Shown piece after piece: positions 49,901-62,225 of a stretch of DNA of 64,000 bases. The notes beneath the pieces are model-generated. The model saw only the letters and a list, made by a program, of their open reading frames with translations, had not been told where the DNA came from and did not search any database. The stretch is from Syngnathus acus (lineage: Eukaryota > Chordata > Actinopteri > Syngnathiformes > Syngnathidae). Position numbers and translations under genes: made by a program. The stretch lies in contig NC_051105.1 of the NCBI RefSeq assembly GCF_901709675.1, forward strand, positions 3,031,104 through 3,095,103. Direction: 5' to 3'. Numbering within the stretch: the first letter of the stretch is position 1; every line of letters begins with the position of its first letter.

Positions 49901-50831
49901 GTGTTGTAAACTATTTTCCTTATGATTAGTTTACGTTTTGCGGAGGTGCTGTTTTTTATACCGTTTAGCATTCCAGTAGACTAACATGGTAGCTCCATAA
50001 TGTTTATTTTCTACAGTGACATGGCTTTAATGTTCTTGGCAATATAAAATACAATAGTTCCTTTTAATTTGCTTTACACATATACAGTATTCTTTTCATA
50101 TTGGCTGTTCATGTGCTACACTGATAGAGTACCAAGTGTCTATTAGAAGTAAATCGTTTAGCATGAGGTGTTTATTTGTATATTTTTAAAAGTGAAATTA
50201 TTTCCTCGAAAAAAGACTACTAATTTACTCAACTGAGTAGAATGCCAGGAAGCTACTAGACATAAAGCATTTGTATTTTTAAGTTATGTTAAGTGATTTA
50301 ATATTCCATTTACTCTGAGAGTGGTCGCTTATTTACTCAGCACTACCTGGCGCCAACGTGAGTCACCGTGAGGTACTCGTGTGCTCTTCCTGTTTGATGT
50401 CAACCACGGCTTTCAAAAACTTTGTTTGTCTTTTAATAAATGTCAGTTTGCTGACTAATGCCCTTCCCAATCCATATTTGACGTTAAAATATGTTAGCGT
50501 ATCACAACAAAAACACTCGTGTGAGCATCCAACATACGCACACGGTGGCCTTGGTGTGCTAAGTACAGGTAGGATCCAGTCATGAGTGCCTCTCTGTCAG
50601 AAAAAATAAATAAATCAGGCATCAGCCACAATATACTTCCTATTCTTGTATATCATTGCCAAGTGTTTTAAGTGAATGCGCCCGGGTCTTCGGACACGCT
50701 TGCAAACACGGGTTAGCTGTTTTACCCTGTTACCCAATATATTTCATGGAGAACCCAACTACTGTCCATGTGCATCACAGACAACGCATGCAGCCAGCGT
50801 GGCATTTTTGAGAGAAAAATACACCACATAG
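46912..50831. other. Intronic sequence
   Basis: Contains an 18-base poly-A at 47081-47098, the degenerate tandem repeat at 48484-48650, and a poly-C run near 49349-49358. A 135-codon minus-strand frame at 49450-49857 has no safe assignment. No exon supported. Confidence 0.65.
48484..48650. repeat. Degenerate tandem repeat, about 58-bp period
   Basis: attacatttcgcccatgcc, attacctcgcccagcccgg and gaaattcgccaacgggtgc head three successive units. ctcgagaatggtcaattttgg at 48526 aligns with ctcaaaaatgatcatttttt at 48584, 58 bp apart, and both are followed by ggtctg/ggcctg and aaaa.g.c. Confidence 0.6.
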
Positions 50832-51230
50832 TACCGTATTTTCCGGACTATAAGGCGCACCTAAAAACCTAAGATTTTCTCAAAAGCCGACAGTGCACCT
50901 TATAGTCCGGTGCGCCTTATATATGGACCAAATTCCTAAATTTAAACTGGCCCGAAGCATTGTGTCATGAAATCAATCATAAGTGGCCTGCTGAAGACTA
51001 TGAATCATGAATCAAAAAGACTATGGATCATTATTTTGTGATTATAAAGTAATTTGTTGCGTCTGAAGTTGAAATAAAAAAGCTAAAATGGAGAATGATT
51101 TGATTTGGATTAAAAATCTGACATGATGCATTAATGGTGCGCCTTATATAAGGATATAGTTTTAAAATGGGCCATTCATTGAAGGTGCGCCTTATAGTCC
51201 GGTGCGCCTTATAGTCCGGAAAATACGGTA
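50832..51230 (-). mobile_element. MITE, GGCGCAC-terminus type, subfamily A copy 2
   Basis: Ends taccgtattttccggac and ccggaaaatacggta, with TA at both borders. Read in reverse complement it follows the element at 6968 along its whole length (for example the shared gatttcatgacacaatgctt phrase) with few differences. It has no coding capacity. The two copies lie on opposite sides of the 75-bp exon. Confidence 0.85.
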
Positions 51231-53320
51231 AATAAATGCCTTAATAAACAACTGGTTGACCATTAAAATTAATTGTTGAAGATTTTGATCGTCGTTGTGA
51301 TTAGTCGACTTATCTTGGCACCCCTAATTAGGACCCTATTCCCTCCTGCAGTGTGCTTTAAACTAATTGAAATGTAATTTAAACACTAAACCACATTTTT
51401 GCAAATAGTTTCCAGGCCTATGATAGACATCCTCATTTATTTGTTGGGTGTGTTTGCGTTTGCTGTACTTAGAATAAACACCTCCCTCAAATAGAAATCT
51501 ACTTTCAAGAGTAATTATTTATTGGTGACAGAAACGATGGATTTTTGTCCTTATCTTTAGTTGAGTTAATAAGTTAACCTCCCACCCTTCAGTAAAGCCT
51601 CAGCTTTAAAATTGTATTCCTGCCTTTTATTTTCTCACACTTATACTGTATTTCACTACTTGATATCCACCTAATTTTCTTGTATTATGGCACGAGTAGA
51701 AATTCAATATACCCAAATGAAGGTTTTGGTTGGTTTGCACGGCTGAGAGAACATCACACCCTCCTCATATATAACACTCTTTGCATCCATATGTGGACGC
51801 CACCGGAGAGCTAATCTCGCAACTAAATGAGAATCACACACTCTTCCACACATCCCTCGGCCTCAGTTTATTTAATGTTCCGCCCTTGGAGAAAAAAGAA
51901 TTGTGGCGGGGCGTGTAAAAAACGTCTCTAGCATTGAGATTACGGCACAGAGAAAATAAAAACAATGCAGGGGCTGAGAATTGTTTGTCAGCAGAAGCAA
52001 TTTCCCCAGCAAACCAAATAATTATGCACTTCTCCCTCAGAGCGGCTTAACTGTTAATTAGCACTCTGCTTCTTTTTTTTTTCCACAGGGCGCTCATGTA
52101 ATTTAGATTTGACTCAGGTAGCAACTTAAGGCTGATGTTATCTGACAATCTCACAGTGAACTCTATTTTAGTGAATTAGAATGAGTTTGAAAAGCAACTG
52201 TTATTCCCTAAGTTCAAGAGTGAGTAATATTATATTTAAAGGGTTCAGTACATGTGAAGATGTACGAACATGGATGTTTATTTTTCTAAAGTAATGTACG
52301 TGTTCGTCAACGTCCCTGTTGAAAGGCCAGTGGCAGAGTGTAATCATTTAGATTTTAGATTCCCCCCCCCTTACAACAGCATTTTTTGTGTCCTTTCTTT
52401 GGTTCAGCTGTTTCTCCCTTCGATTAGTCGAATTTAAAATGCGTATTAAATGCTGATTTACAATGGAGAATGATGTCAGACATGATTCAAAATTCACTTG
52501 CAAGGGGCACTTTTTCAGAAAACCTGAATTTTATGAGTCTATGTCCACCAACACGTTTTTTTTTTTTTTTAACCCAGAATTTTTTTTTTGTATCTGAGCC
52601 GAACAGTGAGCTTACACAGACAGGCAAAGCCCAAAGAAGATGTGCTGCCTCTGCGTCAGCATCTCCGGTGAGTATGACGCATTTTATATAAAGTTTTTAT
52701 GTTGATAAAATATTTAATTTCACCTGATATATTGTAGTGTAGAGGTTTGGAGTGGTTTGGGGCTGATGTATTGGAAAAATCCTGCAACAGTAACTGGGTT
52801 TCTTGCCAGTAATAATTTCTAAAATATGCAAAATGTATCTATATAGCTTTTTTGTGACACGATGGTGTTACTAAGAGGTGGCGCTCCATTAGACACTTTG
52901 TGTCGATTTCATTGACTTTTTTTTAGTTGCCCCGCTAACGCACTGTTGCAAAAAGTTCAATTTCAGGATCTATTGCTATACTCACATCATCTTTGATTAT
53001 TATTATTAAATCTGTGTGATTGGTTATTGACGGTTTCAAGGTGTCAAAAAGGTAGGATCCAGATCACTCTCCCCACACCCGAAAACTGAAACCAGGCAAC
53101 TCTAATGGCGATACATAAAATGCATTAGAGTAAGCTCAGTTCCTGGAGAAGAAGAAAGCAACATTGTAAAATTTTAGGACAAGCCATGGTTTACTATGTT
53201 AAAGGCCCCGGGTAAATCGTGACACATGACGAGAGTCCACAACAACTTCCATTGATCGCTCGTAAGCAAACATAGTGCTCCACTCATCATCAATGTGACT
53301 GAAGTGATGATCCAAAGCGC
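51231..53320. other. Intronic sequence
   Basis: Non-coding. A poly-T run lies at about 52557-52571 and no interspersed repeat is recognised. 51730-52080 has repeat-free, moderately conserved-looking composition only. Confidence 0.6.
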
Positions 53321-53780
53321 CTGTGAGTGACGGCGACTCAAATGAAGCCAGTCACTTTACAAGCTGCCAGGGTGATCGCTGCAAATCATGTGTGTTTGTT
53401 TCCCCCTTATTCCCAAAGCCAAACGATGCTCTTCTCTCCCAGCCTTCCAAGACAGATGGAGATCATTAGCTCCTCTCTCGCCGCCTCCCTTGACGCTCTT
53501 TCCAATCTGTCACATCTAAACCATACTGCAGGCGCCATTTCTCCCACCTTTTCTAACCCCCGCCCCAAACCATCGCTCAAACGTCCCGCGCTCGGTGGTA
53601 CGGTCCCGTCCCCGTCGCACAGATTTATATCTCTTGACGCGCCCCGGCGCAATCTTACAACTTTCACCCTTACTTCATCACTCCTGTCTGAAGCAGTTAT
53701 GGCACTCACTTCCCAGGAGGACGGATTGATGAGAAACCATCGGTCGAATGTTTCAGAGAACATGAAGCGCTGAAAACCCG
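53321..53780. other. GC/CpG-rich intronic block open on both strands
   Basis: A 148-codon plus frame (53327-53773) and a 118-codon minus frame (53407-53763) overlap almost completely. Composition is much richer in CpG than the flanks (cgacgcgccccggcgc near 53637-53652). Neither product resembles a family I know, and there is no convincing splice context. It could be a CpG island, an orphan exon or a TE remnant. Confidence 0.35.
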
Positions 53781-54436
53781 CAAACAGTGATGCATGACCG
53801 CCGACGTCCTTTAGCAGTGTTAACTACTCCCAGAACTGTCTGCACGGGGATCTGCAATCAACAAAAGCACTGAGGTTTGGAAAAGTGGAACGATGCTGAA
53901 GTACTACACCGAGGTTGAGGCATCTTTATTGGGATGAGAATCACATTTTGTCAACTTCTGCTTGACACTGTGTTTTGATTCGTCACGGGTGCCATTAGGG
54001 GGAAAATCGCAGGCAAGTAACTCTAATGATCTCAGTTTACTCATCCATATTTGCTACCATTCAAAAAGGGACATTGAAAAGTTAACTGATGAGCCCATTT
54101 GAATTTATTTGCCTACCAAAATAGTAGCAACAAAAAGCATGTTCCTACATCATGATGAGATGATGACGATAAGCGTTCCAGACGACTCGTTTGTAATCCT
54201 CGTGCTAAATATGTACTTGTCATTTATCAACATTTCTCCATGATAGTTTTTATCGTATTATTTTTACATACAAACAGAGGCCTATACGTTTCCCCTCTTT
54301 GCAATTTTGTGAATAAACACTCCATATAACTGAAAGGTTTTCTTTGTGCGCTTTGAGTTTATCAACATTTCCCTGTCGGTTAGTTTTTTTTTTTTTTTTG
54401 CTTTAAATGTAAATCAAGGCACTTGTCCACTCCATA
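53781..54436. other. Intronic sequence
   Basis: AT-rich non-coding DNA with a poly-T run near 54385-54400. Nothing else seen. Confidence 0.65.
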
Positions 54437-54800
54437 TACCGTATTTTACGCACTATAAGGCGCACCTAAAAACCTCCAATTTTCTCAAAAGCCGACAGTG
54501 CGCCTTATAACCCGGTGCGCCTTATATATGGACCAAAATGGATTTGTGGATGAGGACTAATTTATTAAAGTAAGCTTTACGTGTTTATTTTGTGTGTTGT
54601 GTGATATTAACGTTTGAGCAACGTTGAATTATTGATATATTGTTATTGTTTTCACTATTTCGAGTGTTACTATATTGTGATTGCATTAACGTTTGAGCAA
54701 CGTTGAGTTATTTATTCGATGCGCCTTATAATCCGGTGCGCCTTATATATGGACAAAGTTTTAAAATGGGCCATTCATTGAAGGTGCGCCTTTTAATCCC
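54437..54800 (-). mobile_element. MITE, GGCGCAC-terminus type, subfamily B copy 2, 3' end lost
   Basis: Begins taccgtattttacgcac and continues through the subterminal ataaggcgcac words and a core that is the reverse complement of 36941-37315, including both copies of attaacgtttgagc. It stops after aaggtgcgccttttaatcc without the closing ccggaaaatacggta, so one terminus is deleted. Confidence 0.8.
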
Positions 54801-57106
54801 TGCAAAACTGCCGCCTCAAAACCATAGTTATCCACCTTTGCCTACTACACGGAACCTAGCAAGGGTGGGACACTGCCCAAACTCTGTGCATTTTCACACA
54901 GCACTGTGGCATCCCAAAATTAGATAATTACAAGACAATGCAAGCCTCTGGTGTGTACAATATTTAGGGCGTCTTGTGGCACTAATGGCTTTTTACACAA
55001 TGGGCTGTCCAGGCATTGCAGGATTCCCTTCGGTCCTATCCCATCTGTTAAAGCACTGAAAGAAGTTCAGATGGTGAAAATATGTGGATCAATTCAGACT
55101 TTTTACAAGTCGTGTAAAATGTTCTTACGCCTGATGTATTATTCACTGAGCAAAAGTCTCACCTCGCAATGTTACCAGTAGTGTTTTGCAAGGAAAAATG
55201 AACGTGTTCTTTGCTCACACATCATAGAGCTTGATGTTTTCATGCAACTGTCAGTTGTGAACATCATGTTATCAGATCACACGCATGACGATTATGCTCT
55301 TAGTTGCCCACTGGACAAATCTGTGACATATAGCTTAATTCCTGAATTATGATTATGGCACAGTAGTTGACGGACTTATTAGTAGGCCAGTGAGGATAAA
55401 ATAAACACTTGGCGAGGTTTCATTGTTCAGTGTTAACAGTTATGTGCCTGTTTGCATTGTTGAAAAGTGCTAACAGGACTCCTGCTGTTGTGCCTGAGCT
55501 TGCGACCATCTGGATGGGATCCATCACATTCTCCTGCTTGTCCTCAGTGGCCCTGATATGGTGGGGAAAAAAAACTGTGTAGCGCTGTGTAACAGCAGCC
55601 AAATGGAACCAAAGAGAAAGTAAATGAAAGAAAACTATCCAGGTCAAAATCATGGAGAAATAATATATCAACTGTCTCATATGTATGGCGCACCAAAATA
55701 GCCACAATGTCAACTGGTAGAATGCAGGTTACGTAATATTCATAAGTGACGGCTTTTTATTTTGAAAGAAAACATTAAAACGTACAAAACCAGACATGAA
55801 ATGTCGACAGAAAATGGACCACAGCGTCCATTAGAGGAACAGCCATGACTCGAGAATTTGCCTTTCTCACTGTTGTGTTTTTCTTTCACAAATGTATCAC
55901 TCCCCCAAGAAGCACAAAAACAATGAATCACTTTTCCAAACCTTAGCCAGACACACCTTATCAACTGGCAAGAAAAGGTACTGGAAACTGAAGCGCGTGA
56001 TTTATTGCGTGGCAGTTGTTTCATTGAGGTTTCATAAATATGGAAAAGTCCCAGGGGTAAATGATGAAGTCCACCAAAGTCCCACTTGGAATAACTCATG
56101 TTACTGCAGAGGCTGTGTTGGCAAATGCAACTACGTGAGCCTCGTGTGCATTTCGGACTTAACCACCTGTTAACTTCAAAGAAGTACACTTGGGGGTGAG
56201 AAGCGCCAAGGCTTTGACAGTAATGACTAATAATGGTCCAGCGATGGAAAGTGAGTCTGCTCACAGGAAGCCTTTGATGCAGGTGAATCACATCCTAAAC
56301 ATATTTAAAAGCAGCGGCGAGGAAGGGGGGGGGTTATGCTGAGCGAGAAAGGAAGACCAGAAGGGGGAGAAATTTGTTCCGCGCGTTAGCTAACATGCTT
56401 GGGTGCACGAGAACAGAAGGTTGGCATAATGAATTTTGGCGTGCAAATGAAATAAAGAACCCCACCCAAGCAGAGGTGTGAGCGTGTGTGCTGGAGTGTG
56501 TAAACAGAGGGCTGGGCTTTTTAATGCAGAGATGTTAGAGAGAAAATGAGAAATCATTTAGTGTTCAATGTTTTTGCCGACTTCTCTCTGTCAGTGCTGC
56601 ACACAACTTGGAAATTGCTGGGACAATTACATCCTAGCTATGACGGGGAATGGTTGATTCCAATATTTTGTTTCTTTGGAGTAGCTGTGGTAAGTCTGTG
56701 TTGGAAAAAAACAACAACAGTGGCTCTGTGTGGTGTTAGTCACTCATCCCCTATTCCCGAATCATGACGGAAGGATTTTTACATCGTGGACCACAAATTT
56801 CAATCATCATCCAGTGGAACGGTTTTCAACTACTACTTGGTCGTGGCGTCATTGTTTTCACATAATGACAGATCGGATTAACTTTAGGTAGTAGACCCAC
56901 TGTAACACATTTAGATAAAAAATAAAAACTATATAATTGGAGTGATTTAAGATGTGTGTTTTGCAAAATAAATACAAGCAAAGGACAAGTGTAGATTCGA
57001 GGTGTTGCTTCACTTTGGTCAAAGACATTCTCACTAATCAGAAATGTCCCTGTCAAATAAAGAAATTAAATGAATTTGTTTTATTCCAAATGACAACAAA
57101 TAGAAG
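54801..57106. other. Intronic sequence
   Basis: Includes a 183-codon minus-strand frame (55740-56291), the longest in the window. Its product has no recognisable domain and a composition typical of chance translation of AT-rich DNA. A poly-G run lies near 56326-56332. No recognised repeat. Confidence 0.6.
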
Positions 57107-57441
57107 TTGTAGTGTCAAATTCATTTGTGTCGCGGGCCACATCGTAGTCATAGTTTCCTTCGGAGGGCCGTTATGATTGTCAATGTCTTCCATATACATA
57201 CAGTATAGGCTACACAAGAAACTGATGAATAACTAGTTTTGAAATCAGAGACTACTAAAAACGGTTTAAATATTTTAAAAAGATGAATGCTCATAAAACT
57301 TTCTAGCAATTTTTCTATTTTTTACAAGTCAAGACAACTTGTAATTTTAGTATTGACACAAAGTCGATGCACAATGTCTTCGTGGGCCACATAAAATGAT
57401 TTGCCGGGCTGTATCCGGCCCCCGGGCCTTGAGTTTGTTGT
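57107..57441 (+). mobile_element. hAT-type MITE, second copy, decayed
   Basis: Same internal order as 24653-24973: agtgtcaaattcatttgtg, ggagggccgttatga, gccgggctgtatccggccccc, gggccttgagtttg. Both terminal repeats are mutated and no target-site duplication is clear, so this is older than the copy at 24653. Confidence 0.7.
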
Positions 57442-59653
57442 AAATGCTCTGATATGAATTCTAAAGCCCCGGAAGAGCGTCTGTCCGCACTCTCGTAATG
57501 CAGAGTCCCTAATTGAGCGTTAATTGGGTGCTAATCATGGAACACGTTCTCCCACAGAGACACCCCCCCAGATGTCATGAGATGAAGGTGCGTGGAACAG
57601 TGTGTGTACTCGCCATGTATGCAGGCATACGCTACTTGTTAGTTGGCATCTGTTTCCTAGCGTTTAATGACTTAAAGTGACAATTAAACACCACTCGCAG
57701 AGCTGCTTTGTTAGATTCCCCATCAAATAGAGAAATAAAGGCCTCCTTACATGAGACATATTGTTAAACATATATTCTACTCAAGGGATGAGACCCTATT
57801 TTTCATGGATGGTTTGGCCACAGCATTAAACATTAATCATATTTCACTGTGAAAGCCATAAAGCCTTTGTTTTGTGTTCTGTGTGCGTACATTTCAGAGT
57901 AGCAGCTAAGAATCATGCCCAGAAACCATGTTGGGTGTTTAATAACACAACAGACGCATCTAACCGCAATGTGTTGTGGTGGTCATGTTATTTTGAACGG
58001 TGGATTCCAATTGACAACATGAAAACTCGCTTATGACCTTTTACCACAGCATCATGCCTATTATAGTTTTACTTACTACTCCACTGGCAAAAGCAGATAC
58101 AAAAATGGTCAAGGTCGGAGATGGACCACTTCTGAGCAGATGCTTCTATGATGACCGCACACTGACTAGTTGGACCGGGATCCAGATCACTTAAGGTGTC
58201 TTCTTGTTTCTGCTGTGTCTTCATATAGTTTTGTATTACATTATGTGTTAAATGTTGCCTACTCGGCATCCATTGCAACCTGGTGGTTCTGAAAGCGGGA
58301 CGCTCCCATCTGCGGACCCTCCTTAAGATATCTCATGTCGCCCCAGTTGTTTTTTTTTTTTAAATCAGGGTATGTCGTTAATATTTGCCAACTGTGGGCA
58401 ACCCTTTGAGACATTTCCGTGATTACGGGCTACATTAATCAATTCATTTTAATAATAATAATAATACATTTTATTTATAAAGCGCCTTTCAAGGCACTCA
58501 AGGACGCCGTACAAATATAAAATAGCATACATAATTAAAAGAAAAACGTTAAAAATAATGACTGGATGTTTTGACGTGTTAGTTTCCTCTTTTAGCGTAT
58601 TTTTAACTTGACTTGCTCAAGTCTCTATGGCTAACTCACACTCAACTCACGCTGTGTCTCAGCTTTGGGCGATGCAGTATTATGCTGCACAGTTTCTGCT
58701 TTGCTGCAGTGGTGTATTTTCTTGCGGCCCATTGTCTGCTCTCGGATACATTGTGTCTCCTCAGAGTGGGAATAAAAATGTCTCGGTTAAAGTACGTCGT
58801 TCATTTCACAATTTTCTGCGGGAGGCTACTTTTCTGTAGAAGCGGCGTAAACACAGAAGCTTAATTTCCGAAAGAGACACCATTTTGCTGGGGTCTAACT
58901 TTAAACCCAAAAATGTACATGGACAATGTGAGTGAAGTCACAGAATTCATCTGGACCTCATTCACTGCTCTGGATACTCCAATAGATTTCCTTTTTCTTT
59001 TCCAATTCCAATGACAAGCCCTTTCCCCCTACTTCAAGAGCCATATTGCGGGCTCGTGAGGTCAAAGGGAATCCATCAGTTGTGATGCAGGTAATCAGCG
59101 TAAAGCCTGCTCCAGCGCACCATGGGTATTGGCGGCCCGCATGGTAATGGGATTCAAACCCATGCCTTTAGACAGGCGGGAGGGAGGCCCTGCGCAGGAA
59201 TGTTTGGATTCTGCAGAGGATGGCAATACCACTTTCTGTGGTAATGAAACAAGATTTAAATATCGACCACAGGGACTGCCGGTGGGAGCAAAACGGCGGG
59301 GTAGTGAGAGAAAGCAGAGGGTGTAAAGACAATGAAATAAAAGATTGAATTGAACAAGAATGGAGAAGGAGAGGTGTGATGGAATGAAATAAAATGAGGT
59401 GGGTAAGAAAAAGAACTGACAAACTCGGTCTGACACCTTCATTATGATTCTGTTTTAACACATGGACGTGAACTCCAGCTCGGCTCGATAGGATTGTGTC
59501 TTTGTTCTCTCATTTAACCTCAATACTTTTATCCACGCAATGCAGGGCTGACTCGCCCTTAAGGTGAGATAAGTAGATCGTGTGAAATTTTCCCTTCAAG
59601 ATAAATATATTCAAACAAATAGTTCAAGGAATTATTAAAGGAAAGAGGACATT
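57442..59653. other. Intronic sequence
   Basis: Contains the retroposon tail at 58447-58545 and a poly-T run near 58350-58361. 57470-57720 is repeat-free with several TAATT/ATTAG words, a possible conserved element by composition only. Confidence 0.6.
58447..58545 (+). mobile_element. Fish retroposon tail fragment
   Basis: An (AAT)n run is followed by acattttatttataaagcgc, ctttcaaggcactcaagg and acgccgtacaaa. This order is very common in teleost introns. The parent family cannot be named with confidence. Confidence 0.5.
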
Positions 59654-59825
59654 TACCGTAATTTTCGGACTATAAGTCGCGTTTTTTTTCATAGTTTGGG
59701 TGGGGGGGCGACTTATACTCAGGAGCGACTTATATACATATATATGTTTTTTTTCACTTTTTTGGGCATTTTATGGCTGGTGCGACTTATACTCCGGTGC
59801 GACTTATAGTCCGAAAATTACGGTA
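59654..59825 (+). mobile_element. Short MITE, AAGTCGC-terminus type
   Basis: Ends taccgtaattttcggac and gtccgaaaattacggta are inverted repeats starting and ending with TA. Subterminal cttatactc and gcgacttat words repeat inside the 172-bp body. It resembles the GGCGCAC MITEs in structure, with a related but distinct terminus, so it is probably a sister family. Confidence 0.8.
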
Positions 59826-61877
59826 AATAAACTTAAATAAAAGAAGGGGAGTAATATGAATTATTTTAAACTCCGTGTTACTGCTTGGAGTATTAAGAAA
59901 TGACGTGGCCATAAGTGACATTCAACCAGCTCTGCAGCTACATGTTAAAAATGGAAACCTCAGACATTTCCAGTTCCAGTTCTTTTTAGACCACTACCCA
60001 GCTACGAGGAGTCGCTTCCTTGCCTCCGAGCGGCGGCGAGACACAAACACACCAGCGAGTCCAAAGTGACAACGTGGCTTTGGGGAGGAACAGGTGTAAC
60101 GGAGCCAATGTCCCCTTTTCTTTGCAGCTGTTACAGCTAGCCTGCCTGGCACGCACTAATGCACACGTATTGTACGCTACACACTGAGTGACGCACAGGT
60201 GTACAAAAACAAACAACCCAAACAAACAAATCTAAGCTGTGTCAACGTTTGCAATACCTTGCTTAGCATCACGTGCGACACAAATGACAATTATTATAAC
60301 ACAGTCACTACTTTTGTTCCCTGACAGTGACGGAATAGGTTTAAAATAGCTCGAAGGGAACATACACGACACACATCATACAATTCAGTGCACCTGCATA
60401 TAGTGACCCAAATACACATCCGGTATGTAGGACTATGCATGGATGCACACGCATAATAATCGGATAAAAGGCCAAGTTAGAGGAAAGTGTGGCTTAAACC
60501 AGTGTTTGCCAACCTTTGACTCAAGGCACATTTACACAAGACAATTTTAATTAGTTTTAGTATTTGTTTTAGTTTTTGATATAAATGGAGTATTTGTTGA
60601 GTGCATGATAACCAATTATGTATTTAAGCTAAACTCTTCATAAACGACGTTCTCACCATTCTTCTGTACGAACGTGGAAAAATACTGAAGAAAATACTTT
60701 TAAAATGAACCCCGAAACGTTTTATATCGTTTTTATTCTCAAATACGTTGTCCATTGACATTGTGTGATGGACGTTTAATCAGCTATAGATAGCTTTATA
60801 AATTTAAAATTGATTTTTGCTTAGTAATTTCCCTTTAATCTTTTTCATTAATGAAGATGTTATTTTTTTTTTAAATTTAATTATTTTGTTCGTTTTCATG
60901 AACTCTAAAAAACGTGGTTTGGAATCCCTGGTTTGGATGACCTACAAATCAGTGTCATCAAGTCATTGGATACAGAAAAGACTACAAATTTGTATTCAGA
61001 CCTGCAACGTTGACTGATTTTTATACGCTGCCAGGCTAGTAGTTCCTGCACATGCCCAGATTAAACCTTTAATGCTCATAATAAATTTTCTTTCACTTTA
61101 CCCTCTCCAGGTAGTTTCTCAATTTACAATGAAATACAGAGACGCATAATGTATATGTAATATTTGGGTCATAATTACCGTGTCCACATTGGCATGGGTT
61201 TGTTCTTCTGTGTGCCATTTTTCAATTTTATAGCTGAAACATATCGTCATTGGAGGAACGAAACTCAGTCTTAAACTGAGGGCCGACTTTATTTAAGCCT
61301 TGGTTGGAGCTCTACGAGCACAGACAGGAGAGTGCACCACGGTGGTGACAATTCTTACTGCACGTATTTGGAGACGTGCCAATAAAAGCAATCACAAACG
61401 AGCAAAGAGGCACTCATGCACTCCTATTGTAGCCCTTAATTAATTTAGACCATTAAAGACTATGCCCAGAACGTGTGACACTCTATCCTCTCTGGCTGTT
61501 AATGAGCACCTTCATATATTTTAATTGATATTGGGGCATTTCCAAAGTGCTGTTTGTTCTTCACGACTCGCATTAATGAGATGGTCATTTCAGCTTCCTG
61601 TTTGAACTTCAGCCTTTTCATATCCTGCGAGGAGGAGCGAGAGAATGAGAAAGGCAACGCCTGTGAGACAAAGGAAGGTGGAGGGAGAAGAGGAAGAGCA
61701 GGATAGCTAGTGTTGTAAGGAGCCAATTAACAGCACTGTAGCCAGATCTCAGACACAAAGGCCGTAGCCTGTTCTGTGTCAAAATGGCCCACATGTATTT
61801 TGACTTCGTTAGAGTATTTCAAATGAGGAAAGACAAGTCGACAATCACTGTAAGTACATGAAGGTTAGACTGTAAGA
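59826..61877. other. Intronic sequence
   Basis: Includes a 5' hAT-like remnant near 60500-60540 (cagtgtttgccaacctttgac, then tcaaggcacatttaca) without a recognisable partner end. 61230-61500 is repeat-free and CpG-bearing. No coding evidence. Confidence 0.6.
60500..60540 (+). mobile_element. hAT-type terminal remnant
   Basis: cagtgtttgccaacctttg followed by aaggcacattt matches the usual left end of a common fish hAT element. The rest of the element is not recognisable. Confidence 0.45.
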
Positions 61878-62225
61878 CAGAGGCTTTCAACTGGTTTTGT
61901 CCAAGGGACCACCATTATAATCAAGAAGCAACTCGGGAGCACAGCTTTGGAGGAATATTATTTTATTTTGCAACGAAGGAGGATAGCCCTATACAGGTTA
62001 TTTATTTGCATCTGTATGTCTATTTTGGGAATCTCAGCTACATTTGACATCATTTGGATGGGTAAATGATTCACAAAATTAGCTGGAAAATAAATCAGGC
62101 CTAAATGAGGAATCAATCTTATTTTTAAAAATGTTACAATTATTTTCCATGTCCAATTCTGCGGACCACCTGCAATACCGCCACGGACCACTAGAGGCCC
62201 GCGGACCACTGGTTGACAATCCATG
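61878..62225 (+). mobile_element. hAT-type MITE with perfect 8-bp target-site duplication
   Basis: Begins cagaggctttcaactggtt and ends ccactggttgacaatccatg, imperfect inverted repeats. Internally it has ccaagggaccacc near the left and ctgcggaccacctgcaatac, gcccgcggaccac near the right, as in a widespread fish hAT MITE. It is flanked by identical ctgtaaga at 61870-61877 and 62226-62233, the 8-bp duplication expected of hAT transposition. No transposase frame. Confidence 0.85.

Noticed and set aside
36941-54800. Direct-repeat-like GGCGCAC words considered as a CRISPR or satellite array.
   Set aside because: The words are subterminal repeats inside separate MITEs with terminal inverted repeats; there is no regular repeat-spacer pattern.
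55740-56291. 183-codon minus-strand open frame, the longest in the window.
   Set aside because: Composition (Cys, His, Ser, Phe rich) is typical of chance translation, no domain is recognisable, and no splice context or promoter is seen.
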